From NCBI GenBank assembly GCA_947452665.1, contig CANGEH010000173.1, forward strand, positions 1 to 5,443: a stretch of DNA of 5,443 nt, read 5' to 3'. Shown here one piece after another: positions 1 through 5,443 of the stretch; positions within the stretch are counted from its first letter, which is position 1, and every line of letters starts with the position of its first letter. The DNA comes from Caulobacteraceae bacterium. Lineage in GTDB: Bacteria > Pseudomonadota > Alphaproteobacteria > Caulobacterales > Caulobacteraceae. Under the pieces are notes generated by a model. The model was given only the letters and a program-made list of their open reading frames with translations, had not been told where the DNA came from and made no database searches. A program made the translations under genes and the position numbers.

Positions 1-310
1 GCGCAAACGGGGCCGTTGCTGGATGCAAAAGGTTCTGATTAAGCCGCGCATTCCACAGCGCCATGGCCCAGCTTATCCAGGGCGTTGGCGGGTCCATATG
101 CGCGAGCGCCTCGCCCGCATCCAGATAGGTCGCGCGCCCAAGCACATCGGGCGCAAGCCGCTCTAGGGCCTGCACCTCACCCAGTCCGCTATCGGGCAAA
201 AGATCGGGCAGCTCAAGCTGAGGCAAGCCCGACGGGCTGGGACGACCCAGCCATTCCACCGCCCGGCCGAGACCCTCGACATTCACCTCAAAACTTGGGT
301 CCGACGCCAT
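1..310 (-). CDS. Pyridoxal-dependent decarboxylase family protein, N-terminal part (cut by window edge)
   Basis: Only the first 103 residues are present; the gene runs off the left edge. Translating the minus strand from the ATG at 308-310 gives an open frame with no stop. Residues about 71-103 (HMDPPTPWISWAMALWNARL, then NQNLLHPATAPFA) match the N-terminal hallmark of the group II PLP-dependent decarboxylase family (aromatic-amino-acid, glutamate and related decarboxylases, PF00282), where an HMxPP segment followed by N(x)NQNLL precedes the PLP-binding core. The PLP lysine and substrate pocket lie outside the window, so the substrate cannot be named; members are often annotated only as pyridoxal-dependent decarboxylase or aminotransferase-like. 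It should be cytoplasmic. A strong ribosome binding site (TGAGGGG, 5 bases before the ATG) supports this start. It follows vapC by 65 bases in the same direction and could be read from upstream, but nothing suggests a functional link with the toxin-antitoxin pair. Family call is good, substrate unknown. Confidence 0.82.
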   Translation of the reverse strand, partial: MASDPSFEVNVEGLGRAVEWLGRPSPSGLPQLELPDLLPDSGLGEVQALERLAPDVLGRATYLDAGEALAHMDPPTPWISWAMALWNARLNQNLLHPATAPFA

Positions 311-375
311 GGGTGCCCCTCATTGCTGTTCGACTACTCCATCGTCCCGTAAGGGCGTGGGCCTAGGCTGTCACC
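311..375 (-). other. Intergenic gap between vapC and the decarboxylase gene
   Basis: These 65 bases hold the decarboxylase ribosome binding site and an 8-base perfect palindrome GCCTAGGC at 361-368. I see no hairpin followed by a T run on the minus strand, so no intrinsic terminator for vapBC is evident, and no convincing -35/-10 pair. The decarboxylase gene may therefore be read through from vapBC or use a promoter too weak to recognise. Confidence 0.4.
316..322 (-). promoter_or_regulatory. Ribosome binding site of the decarboxylase gene
   Basis: The minus strand reads TGAGGGG, then five bases (CACCC), then the ATG at 310. This is a good Shine-Dalgarno match and fixes the start of the partial decarboxylase gene. 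A second ATG at 321-323 is out of frame and overlaps the site itself. Confidence 0.6.
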
Positions 376-777
376 TCATTTTGGCGAGATCAGCGACACC
401 TTGGGGAAATATCCAGCATAACGACGGGCGTCGCGGGTCAGCAGGCTGAGGCCCGATACGGCGGCATGGGCACCAATATAGAAGTCAGGGAGCGGAGAGG
501 TTCGAACACCGCCGCGCCGACGATATTCTACAAACGCCCGGCCTGCGACAAATCCAGCTTCATAGGGCAGAGCAAGCCTACGAAAGGCATCCGTGCCAAG
601 ATGGTGATCAAGATCAGCCATTGTGGCAAAGCCCGAGGCGATCTCGGCATAGATGATCGGATTGATCGCCACCTCGTCGCGATCAGCCGCCTCACTCAAG
701 GCCGCTGCGGACCAGACCTGCCAGACTGGGTCCTTAGTCAGGACATCGATAATCACATTGGAATCGACTAGGATCAA
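376..777 (-). CDS. vapC: VapC-type toxin, PIN-domain ribonuclease
   Basis: This is a 133-residue single-domain PIN protein, the usual size for VapC toxins, which are Mg-dependent endoribonucleases cleaving tRNA, rRNA or mRNA and held inactive by the partner antitoxin. The acidic active-site set is visible in order: D5 in the opening MILVDSNVIIDV, E45 in NPIIYAEI, D98 in the PLPDFYIGAHA stretch, and D116 in LLTRDARRY. No signal peptide or membrane segment is seen, so it is cytoplasmic. The start codon is TTG (775-777): it puts the conserved VDSN strand at the expected N-terminus, has GAGGG eight bases upstream, and the next in-frame ATG is residue 53, which would remove two catalytic acids. 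The gene begins 11 bases after the vapB stop, in the standard antitoxin-toxin order. The four acids are intact, so it looks active. The RNA target cannot be told from sequence. Whether it is named VapC or simply PIN-domain toxin is a naming matter. Confidence 0.93.
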   Translation of the reverse strand: MILVDSNVIIDVLTKDPVWQVWSAAALSEAADRDEVAINPIIYAEIASGFATMADLDHHLGTDAFRRLALPYEAGFVAGRAFVEYRRRGGVRTSPLPDFYIGAHAAVSGLSLLTRDARRYAGYFPKVSLISPK

Positions 778-785
778 GACGATCG

Positions 786-791
786 CCCTCA
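786..791 (-). promoter_or_regulatory. Ribosome binding site of vapC, overlapping the vapB stop codon
   Basis: The minus strand reads TGAGGG CGATCGTC TTG. The TGA is the vapB stop codon and its GA forms part of the GAGGG Shine-Dalgarno, eight bases before the TTG start of vapC. Ribosomes ending on vapB therefore sit on the site that starts the toxin, which suggests translational coupling. This site decides the TTG start, since no ATG or GTG fits. Confidence 0.6.
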
Positions 792-1040
792 GCCCGCGTC
801 TGCCGCCGGGCCGCGCATCAGCGCGACAATCTCATCGGTGGACATTTTGAAGTCACCGCGTCCGCGCAACCCCTCAACTAGCTTCTGACCCCGAGTTTGA
901 CGACCGCCCTCGCCTATCACCTTGACCAACCGGACCATACCCTCCTCGATCTCGAACGCGACATCCGTCCCTGGCATAAGCCCCGCTCGTTCCCGGACGT
1001 CTTGCGGGATGGTGACCTGTCCTTTGGTGGTGATGCGCAT
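789..1040 (-). CDS. vapB: VapB-type antitoxin, SpoVT/AbrB-fold DNA-binding protein
   Basis: This small antitoxin is expected to bind and block the neighbouring PIN toxin and, with it, repress their shared promoter. Residues 1-43 from the chosen start form a swapped-hairpin AbrB/MazE-type DNA-binding domain, with the signature MRITTKGQVTIPQDVRERAG followed by PGTDVAFEIEEGMVRLVK. The C-terminal part (about 50-83) contains GRGDFKMSTDEIVALMRG, a tail typical of AbrB-type antitoxins paired with PIN toxins, likely to wrap around the toxin. I chose the ATG at 1038-1040 (83 residues). An ATG three codons earlier (1047-1049, 86 residues) is possible, but the only Shine-Dalgarno-like stretch, AAGAAAG at 1050-1056, touches that earlier ATG directly and lies nine bases from the chosen one. 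The gene is preceded by its own promoter and inverted repeats and is followed by vapC after 11 bases. The family is clear; the exact start is less certain. Confidence 0.92.
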   Translation of the reverse strand: MRITTKGQVTIPQDVRERAGLMPGTDVAFEIEEGMVRLVKVIGEGGRQTRGQKLVEGLRGRGDFKMSTDEIVALMRGPAADAG

Positions 1041-1045
1041 GGCGA

Positions 1046-1066
1046 CCATCTTTCTTACTGAGATGG
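1046..1066. repeat. Second inverted repeat CCATCT-N9-AGATGG, interleaved with the operator dyad
   Basis: Perfect 6-base arms lie at 1046-1051 and 1061-1066 with a 9-base gap. It interlocks with the 22-base dyad, so that along the plus strand the arms run A, B, A', B'. It may be a second operator half-pair or an RNA element around the vapB ribosome binding site; a chance occurrence cannot be excluded for arms this short. Confidence 0.45.
1050..1056 (-). promoter_or_regulatory. Weak ribosome binding site of vapB
   Basis: The minus strand reads AAGAAAG, then nine bases, then the ATG at 1040. The match to the Shine-Dalgarno consensus is modest. Its spacing argues for the shorter 83-residue VapB, because the alternative ATG at 1049 follows it with no gap. 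Confidence 0.4.
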
Positions 1067-1073
1067 GTAAGAA
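1052..1073. promoter_or_regulatory. Inverted repeat TTCTTAC-N8-GTAAGAA, probable vapBC operator
   Basis: Two perfect 7-base half sites, TTCTTAC at 1052-1058 and GTAAGAA at 1067-1073, are separated by eight bases. The dyad overlaps the proposed -10 box at 1070-1075, where a bound VapBC complex would block RNA polymerase. VapB/AbrB-family antitoxins are known to autoregulate through palindromes at their own promoter. The repeat is directly seen; its use as operator is inferred. Confidence 0.6.
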
Positions 1074-1098
1074 TAGCGTTTTTGCCGTTTTAGATCAA
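1070..1098 (-). promoter_or_regulatory. Probable sigma70-type promoter of vapBC
   Basis: On the minus strand a -35 candidate TTGATC (1093-1098, 4 of 6 consensus) is followed by exactly 17 bases and a -10 candidate TATTCT (1070-1075, 4 of 6). A transcript would start near 1063 and give a leader of about 20 bases before the vapB ATG at 1040. The stretch is clearly richer in A and T than the genes around it. Overlap of the -10 box with an inverted repeat fits an autorepressed toxin-antitoxin promoter. Confidence 0.5.
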
Positions 1099-1107
1099 TG
1101 GAGATGC

Positions 1108-1131
1108 GGGGGCTCAAAACCCGACGCCCCC
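1108..1131 (-). terminator. GC hairpin after guaA, possible weak terminator
   Basis: GGGGGC at 1108-1113 and GCCCCC at 1126-1131 can pair as an all-GC 6-base stem with a 12-base loop just after the guaA stop. On the minus strand no run of T follows the stem, so this is not a classic intrinsic terminator. It may slow polymerase, protect the 3' end of the gua transcript, or do nothing. It lies just upstream of the vapBC -35 box. Confidence 0.3.
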
Positions 1132-1133
1132 CC

Positions 1134-2702
1134 CTACTCCCACTCAATCGTCCCCGGCGGCTTGCTGGTCACGTCATAGACGACGCGGTTGACGCCCCTT
1201 ACCTCATTGATGATCCTTGTGGCGCAGCGGCCTAGGACCTCCCAGGGGAATTCGAAAAAGTCGGCGGTCATGCCGTCGGTGGAGGTGACGGCGCGCAGAG
1301 CTAAAACATCTTCATAGGTGCGGGCATCGCCCATGACCCCAACGGTCTTGACCGGCAAGAGCACGGCAAAGGCTTGCCAGATCTGGTCATAGAGGCCGGC
1401 CTTGCGGATCTCTTCCAGATAGATGGCATCGGCCTGTTGCAGGGTGGCGACCTTTTGGCGGGTGATTTCGCCGGGAATGCGGATGGCCAGGCCCGGCCCC
1501 GGAAAGGGGTGGCGGTCAACAAAGGCAGGCGCGAGGCCAAGCTCGACGCCCAAGACCCGCACCTCGTCCTTGAAAAGTTCGCGCAAGGGCTCGACCAGTT
1601 TTAGTTTCATAAAATCGGGCAGGCCGCCGACATTATGGTGGCTCTTGATCACGGCCGATGGGCCGCCGCGCGCCGAGACGCTTTCGATCACGTCGGGATA
1701 GAGGGTGCCTTGGGCGAGGAAGGCTGCGCCGTCAATCTTGGCGGCCTCGGCATCAAAGATCTCTATGAACAGGCGGCCAATGGTCTTGCGCTTGGTTTCG
1801 GGGTCAGACACGCCCGCCAGGGCATCCAGGAAGGTGTCCTTGGCATCGACATGGATCAGCGGGATCTTATAGTGCTCGTTAAACAGGGTCACGACCTGCT
1901 CGGCTTCATTGTGGCGAAGAAGACCCGTATCAACAAAGACGCAGGTCAATTGTTCGCCAATCGCCTCATGGATCAGAACGGCGGCGACCGAGGAATCCAC
2001 CCCGCCCGACAGGCCGCAAATCACCTTGCCCTCGCCGACCTGGGCACGGATCTTATGGACCATTTCGCGCCGGAACGAGGCCATGGTCCAGTCACCGCTC
2101 AGACCGGCTATGCCATGGGTGAAGTTGCGCAGGATCTGCGCGCCCTTGGGCGTATGGGCAACCTCGGCATGGAACTGGACGCCATAAAAGCGGCGGGTCT
2201 CATCGGCAATGGCGGCAAAGGGCGAGCCTTCGGAGGTGGCAATGACCTCAAAGCCGGGGGGGATAGCGGTGACCCGGTCGCCATGGCTCATCCAGACGGT
2301 TTCGCGCGCCGACAGGCCTGTAAACAGGGGGCTGGCCTTAACAATATCGATCTCGGCGCGGCCAAATTCGCCCGAATGACCGCCCTCGACCGCCCCGCCA
2401 AGCTGGGCGCACAGGGCTTGTTCGCCATAGCAGATGCCTAGGACCGGCACGCCTAGCTCGAACAGGCGATGCGGCGCGGTTGGGCTTTCATAATCGGTGA
2501 CGCTGGACGGGCCGCCGGACAGGATAATGGCCTTGGGGGCATAGGCCTCTAGGATGGCCTCGACCTTGTCATAGGGGTGGATCTCGCAATAGACGCCGCT
2601 TTCGCGCACCCGGCGGGCGATCAGCTGGGTGACCTGGCTGCCAAAATCGACAATCAGGACGCGTTGATGATGCGGCGCCGAAGCGGCGGTCGTGGTCGTC
2701 AT
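1134..2702 (-). CDS. guaA: GMP synthase (glutamine-hydrolysing)
   Basis: GuaA makes GMP from XMP, glutamine and ATP, the last step of de novo guanine nucleotide synthesis, in the cytoplasm. The 522 residues match the usual length (about 525 in E. coli). The N-terminal class I glutamine amidotransferase domain (about 14-200) has VLIVDFGSQ, SGGPSS, the nucleophile C91 in GICYGEQ, and H178 and E180 completing the triad in GVQFHAEVAHTP. The ATP-pyrophosphatase domain begins near 205 with the P-loop SGGVDSS at 232-238. The C-terminal dimerisation domain contains RHPFPGPGLAIRIPGEIT and ends in the conserved SKPPGTIEWE. Small departures are E94 where many homologues have Met (GICYGMQ) and Ala instead of Pro after the triad His (HAE, not HPE); the catalytic residues themselves are intact. 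The ATG start overlaps the rsmB stop (ATGA), with GAAAGG five bases upstream. The gene ends in TAG, which leads into a run of G. Confidence 0.98.
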   Translation of the reverse strand: MTTTTAASAPHHQRVLIVDFGSQVTQLIARRVRESGVYCEIHPYDKVEAILEAYAPKAIILSGGPSSVTDYESPTAPHRLFELGVPVLGICYGEQALCAQLGGAVEGGHSGEFGRAEIDIVKASPLFTGLSARETVWMSHGDRVTAIPPGFEVIATSEGSPFAAIADETRRFYGVQFHAEVAHTPKGAQILRNFTHGIAGLSGDWTMASFRREMVHKIRAQVGEGKVICGLSGGVDSSVAAVLIHEAIGEQLTCVFVDTGLLRHNEAEQVVTLFNEHYKIPLIHVDAKDTFLDALAGVSDPETKRKTIGRLFIEIFDAEAAKIDGAAFLAQGTLYPDVIESVSARGGPSAVIKSHHNVGGLPDFMKLKLVEPLRELFKDEVRVLGVELGLAPAFVDRHPFPGPGLAIRIPGEITRQKVATLQQADAIYLEEIRKAGLYDQIWQAFAVLLPVKTVGVMGDARTYEDVLALRAVTSTDGMTADFFEFPWEVLGRCATRIINEVRGVNRVVYDVTSKPPGTIEWE

Positions 2703-3955
2703 GGGCGCCTTTCAAACAGGGCTATAAAGAATCCGTCCGTCCCGGTACGCCGGGGCGATAATTGGAGTTGATGACCCTTGGCTAGGGCCGTCAAGCGCTC
2801 GCGCCCAGCCGGGGTCACGGCCGCGGCGGCCAGGGCATTAGCGATGGGCAGCGGCGAAAAGCCCTGATTGCGCGCTTCAAACCGCTCACACACGGCTGCG
2901 TTTTCAGACGCCAGCACCGAGCAGGTGACATAGGCCAATATCCCGCCGGGCTTTACCAGATTGGCGGCCTGGGTCAGGATTTTCAGTTGTAGGGCGGCAA
3001 GGCGGTTGATCTCGTCTGGCGTGATGCGCCAAGCGCCCTCGGGGTGCCTGCGCCAGGTGCCAGAGCCGCTGCACGGCGCATCGACCAGCACCCGGTCGGC
3101 AGCGCGGTTTAGGTCATCAAGGCTTTCGCCGCGACTGCCAATCTTGCGAAGCTCAGCCTGTACCCCGGCCCGCTTGAGCCGAGGCTCGACGGCGGCAAGG
3201 CGGCGATCATCAATATCACAGGCGATCAATCGCCCGCCCTTGAGGTTTGCGGCCAGGGCCAGGGTCTTTCCCCCGCCGCCTGCGCAATAATCGACCACCA
3301 AATCGCCGGGCCGTACCGCGCAAAGGGCGGCGACCAGTTGGCTGCCCTCATCCTGGACCTCAAAAGCGCCTTCTTTGAAGATATCAAGCGCCTGAACATC
3401 GACCCCGCCCGCGAGCCTCAGGCCCGCCGCGGCAAAGGGTGTCGGCCCAGCTGGTAGATCAAGATCGGCCAGACGCGCCTGCACCGCGACCGGATAACTA
3501 GCCGCCAGATTGATGCGAATATCCAGCGGCGCGCGGTCCTGCATCAGGCTGCGCGCCTCGGCGGGCCAATCCTTGCCAAAGCTGCGCGCCAATTGACCCT
3601 CGATATAGGAGCCCAGTTGCACAGCCCCGGGGGTCAGGGCCTTTAGGGTCTGGGCTTCTTCCTCGCTTAAGGGCGCGGGCGCATGGCCCTGGCCGCTGAA
3701 CAGGGCGCTTGCGCCGTCCAGATCAAGCTGGTCATCGAGCATGAGCGAGGCCGCTACAAGACCACGACCATCCTTGGCCACCTGGCCATGACGCAGGCAG
3801 GCATAGACCCGCTGCGCAATCGCGCGCCGATCGCCAGATCCGGCAAACCGGTGCGCTGTTCCCCAGTTTTTCAGGGCCTTTTCCGCAGGCTCACGTGATG
3901 CCAGCAGCGCATCTAGAATTTCAATACCTGCCTGAAGTCTCGCCGCTGGGGTCAC
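2699..3955 (-). CDS. rsmB: RsmB/NOP-family 16S rRNA (cytosine-C5) methyltransferase
   Basis: This SAM-dependent enzyme is expected to methylate a cytosine of 16S rRNA at carbon 5 (m5C967 in E. coli RsmB) during small-subunit assembly. The 418 residues are close to E. coli RsmB (429). Residues 1-140 form a divergent NusB-like RNA-binding region, with EKALKNWGTAHRFAGSGDRR as the alphaproteobacterial-style marker. The Rossmann methyltransferase follows: motif I VVDYCAGGGGKT (220-231), acidic D247 for SAM ribose, motif IV DAPCSGSGTWRRHPE (C295), motif VI TCSVLASEN with the expected nucleophile C345, and the closing RRTGTDGFFIALFERR. The start is GTG at 3953-3955, overlapping the guaB TGA as GTGA; no good Shine-Dalgarno precedes it, so reinitiation after guaB is likely. 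Its stop overlaps the guaA ATG. Some relatives are labelled only RsmB/NOP family, so the exact target base is inferred. Confidence 0.93.
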   Translation of the reverse strand: MTPAARLQAGIEILDALLASREPAEKALKNWGTAHRFAGSGDRRAIAQRVYACLRHGQVAKDGRGLVAASLMLDDQLDLDGASALFSGQGHAPAPLSEEEAQTLKALTPGAVQLGSYIEGQLARSFGKDWPAEARSLMQDRAPLDIRINLAASYPVAVQARLADLDLPAGPTPFAAAGLRLAGGVDVQALDIFKEGAFEVQDEGSQLVAALCAVRPGDLVVDYCAGGGGKTLALAANLKGGRLIACDIDDRRLAAVEPRLKRAGVQAELRKIGSRGESLDDLNRAADRVLVDAPCSGSGTWRRHPEGAWRITPDEINRLAALQLKILTQAANLVKPGGILAYVTCSVLASENAAVCERFEARNQGFSPLPIANALAAAAVTPAGRERLTALAKGHQLQLSPRRTGTDGFFIALFERRP

Positions 3956-5415
3956 ACACTACTCGGATAATTTGGCGCTTCGCGCGTGATCAACACGTCA
4001 TGAACGTGACTTTCGCGCAGACCAGCATTGGTGATGCGGATAAAGCGCGCCCGCTCTTGGAAGATCGGAATGGTCGCCGCCCCGACATAGCCCATCGAGG
4101 CACGCAAGCCCCCGACCATCTGGTGCAATATGGTACCAATCTGGCCCTTATAAGGCACCTGACCCTCAATGCCTTCTGGCACCAGTTTCAGGCTGTCTGA
4201 GACTTCCTTTTGGAAATAGCGGTCTGCCGATCCGCGGGCCATGGCCCCGACCGAGCCCATGCCGCGATAGGCCTTATAGGACCGGCCCTGATACAAGAAG
4301 ACCTCGCCCGGTGCCTCGTCGGTTCCGGCAAACATGGACCCCATCATGACGGTCGAGGCCCCCGCCGCTATCGCCTTGGCCAGATCGCCCGAATACTTGA
4401 TACCGCCATCGGCTATGACGGGCACGCCGCTGTCACGCGCCGCCCGCACCGCATCGGTAATGGCCGTCAGTTGCGGCACGCCCACGCCTGCAATCATGCG
4501 GGTGGTGCAGATCGAGCCCGGTCCAATCCCGACCTTGACCGCATCGGCCCCGGCATCGATCAGGGCGCGGGTGGCGTCATAGGTGGCAATGTTTCCGGCA
4601 ACAATCTGGACCGCATTGTTTTCCCGCTTGATCCGCTCGACGGCCTGAGCGACCTGGATCGAGTGGCCGTGGGCGGTATCGATCACCACCACATCAACAC
4701 CCGCCTCAATCAAGGCCATGGTCCGCTCAAAACCGACATCACCGACGGTCGAGGCCGCCCCGACCAATAGGCGGCCGCGGCCATCCTTGGCGGCATTTGG
4801 ATGGGCCTGGGCCTTTTCCATATCCTTGACCGTGACCAGGCCAACGGCGCGATAGGCGTCATCGACCACGATCAGGCGCTCAATCCGGTGGCGCTGTAAA
4901 AGGTCACGCGCTTCTTGCGGCTCAACCCCTTCACGCACCGTGATCAGATTGGTTGAGGTCATGAGTTCAGAGGCTGGCGTCTGCGGGTTAGACGCAAAGC
5001 GCATATCGCGATTGGTCAGGATGCCAACAAGCTTGCCCGTCGCCCGATCGACCACGGGAAAGCCCGAAATCTTGCGCTGTTCGGTAATCGCCCGCACCAC
5101 GCTGATCGGCGTGTCGGGGTTTATGGTCATGGGATTGATGACCATGCCGCTTTCGTAGCGTTTGACCTCGCGCACCTGGTCGGCCTGTTCGGCTACGGTC
5201 AGGTTGCGATGCAATATGCCAAGGCCGCCGGCCTGGGCCATGGCAATGGCCAGCCGACTTTCCGTCACCGTATCCATGGCTGCGGACACAATGGGAATGT
5301 TTAGACCAATGGTCTTGGTAAAGCGTGTGGCGGTGTTCACCTGTCCGGGCATCACATCGGATGGACCGGGTTCAAGCAAAACGTCGTCGAAGGTAAGCCC
5401 TTCGCGAATCTCCAT
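3952..5415 (-). CDS. guaB: IMP dehydrogenase
   Basis: GuaB oxidises IMP to XMP with NAD+, the rate-limiting and committed step toward GMP, in the cytoplasm as a tetramer or octamer. At 487 residues it has the standard length (488 in E. coli). The TIM barrel opens with LTFDDVLLEPGPSDV and SAAMDTVTE. Two CBS domains interrupt it at about 94-200 and usually sense adenine and guanine nucleotides. The barrel resumes with VIDTAHGHS and AGNIAT, then the IMP-binding catalytic loop GIGPGSICTTR with nucleophile C303, ADGGIKYSGD (335-344), MMGSMFAGTDEAPGE, the YRGMGSVGAM segment (383-392), and the catalytic Arg-Tyr pair R399-Y400 in DRYFQ. All key residues are intact. The ATG at 5413-5415 has GGAGAG six bases upstream. 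The stop overlaps the GTG start of rsmB, so guaB heads a coupled guaB-rsmB-guaA unit. Any promoter lies beyond the right edge. Confidence 0.98.
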   Translation of the reverse strand: MEIREGLTFDDVLLEPGPSDVMPGQVNTATRFTKTIGLNIPIVSAAMDTVTESRLAIAMAQAGGLGILHRNLTVAEQADQVREVKRYESGMVINPMTINPDTPISVVRAITEQRKISGFPVVDRATGKLVGILTNRDMRFASNPQTPASELMTSTNLITVREGVEPQEARDLLQRHRIERLIVVDDAYRAVGLVTVKDMEKAQAHPNAAKDGRGRLLVGAASTVGDVGFERTMALIEAGVDVVVIDTAHGHSIQVAQAVERIKRENNAVQIVAGNIATYDATRALIDAGADAVKVGIGPGSICTTRMIAGVGVPQLTAITDAVRAARDSGVPVIADGGIKYSGDLAKAIAAGASTVMMGSMFAGTDEAPGEVFLYQGRSYKAYRGMGSVGAMARGSADRYFQKEVSDSLKLVPEGIEGQVPYKGQIGTILHQMVGGLRASMGYVGAATIPIFQERARFIRITNAGLRESHVHDVLITREAPNYPSSV

Positions 5416-5420
5416 GAGAA

Positions 5421-5426
5421 CTCTCC
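5421..5426 (-). promoter_or_regulatory. Ribosome binding site of guaB
   Basis: The minus strand reads GGAGAG, five bases (TTCTC), then the ATG at 5415, a good Shine-Dalgarno with normal spacing. Only 28 bases upstream of guaB are in the window and they show no promoter. Confidence 0.6.
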
Positions 5427-5443
5427 GTTTTGCGGGCTGCGTA

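Noticed and set aside
85..366. 93-codon plus-strand open frame across the left end
   Set aside because: Its product is rich in Pro, Arg and Ala without any domain, and the opposite strand encodes a recognisable PLP-decarboxylase N-terminus with a good ribosome binding site.
361..368. Palindrome GCCTAGGC as a vapBC terminator
   Set aside because: It has no loop and no T run after it on the minus strand; an 8-base palindrome can arise by chance.
466..771. 101-codon plus-strand open frame opposite vapC
   Set aside because: The minus strand carries a complete PIN domain with all four acids; the plus-strand frame has no family resemblance.
1047..1049. Earlier ATG as the vapB start (86 residues)
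   Set aside because: The only Shine-Dalgarno-like sequence abuts it with no spacer, and family members commonly begin at the following MRITTKG; kept only as an alternative.
1635..2441. 268-codon plus-strand open frame opposite guaA
   Set aside because: It lies wholly antisense to well-conserved GuaA, and its translation is a low-complexity Gly/Ala/Asp-rich product with no recognisable domain. Long antisense frames are expected in GC-rich genes.
4210..4770. 186-codon plus-strand open frame opposite guaB
   Set aside because: It is antisense to the intact GuaB catalytic region, has a Gly/His/Asp-rich composition and shows no motif; a compositional shadow.

Overview
The window looks like chromosomal DNA from an alphaproteobacterium. 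It is fairly GC-rich with tightly packed genes, and the gene order guaB-rsmB-guaA plus the style of these proteins (for example GICYGEQ in GuaA) resembles Caulobacterales and relatives. That placement is an inference from remembered family patterns, not from a search. Every gene I can support lies on the minus strand, so transcription runs from high to low coordinates.

Upstream block (5443 to 1134): three complete genes form one operon for guanine nucleotide synthesis. guaB (IMP dehydrogenase, IMP to XMP) is followed by rsmB-like (16S rRNA m5C methyltransferase) and guaA (GMP synthase, XMP to GMP). Both junctions are 4-base stop/start overlaps, GTGA for guaB/rsmB and ATGA for rsmB/guaA. The two committed GMP-forming steps are thus translationally linked, with an rRNA-modifying enzyme between them. 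guaB has a clear ribosome binding site; its promoter lies outside the window.

Middle block (1133 to 376): a short non-coding stretch holds a GC hairpin, a sigma70-like promoter with 17-base spacing, and two interleaved inverted repeats. It drives a small type II toxin-antitoxin pair of VapBC type: an AbrB-fold antitoxin first, then a PIN-domain toxin that starts with TTG 11 bases after the antitoxin stop.

Downstream end (310 to 1): the first 103 codons of a pyridoxal-phosphate-dependent decarboxylase-like gene, cut by the window edge. The 65 bases before it hold its ribosome binding site but no promoter or terminator that I can recognise.

No RNA genes, CRISPR arrays, insertion sequences or origins were seen. 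The core genes are ordinary. The most interesting local structure is the A-B-A'-B' pattern of inverted repeats at the vapBC start, followed by the way the two toxin-antitoxin start sites are arranged.
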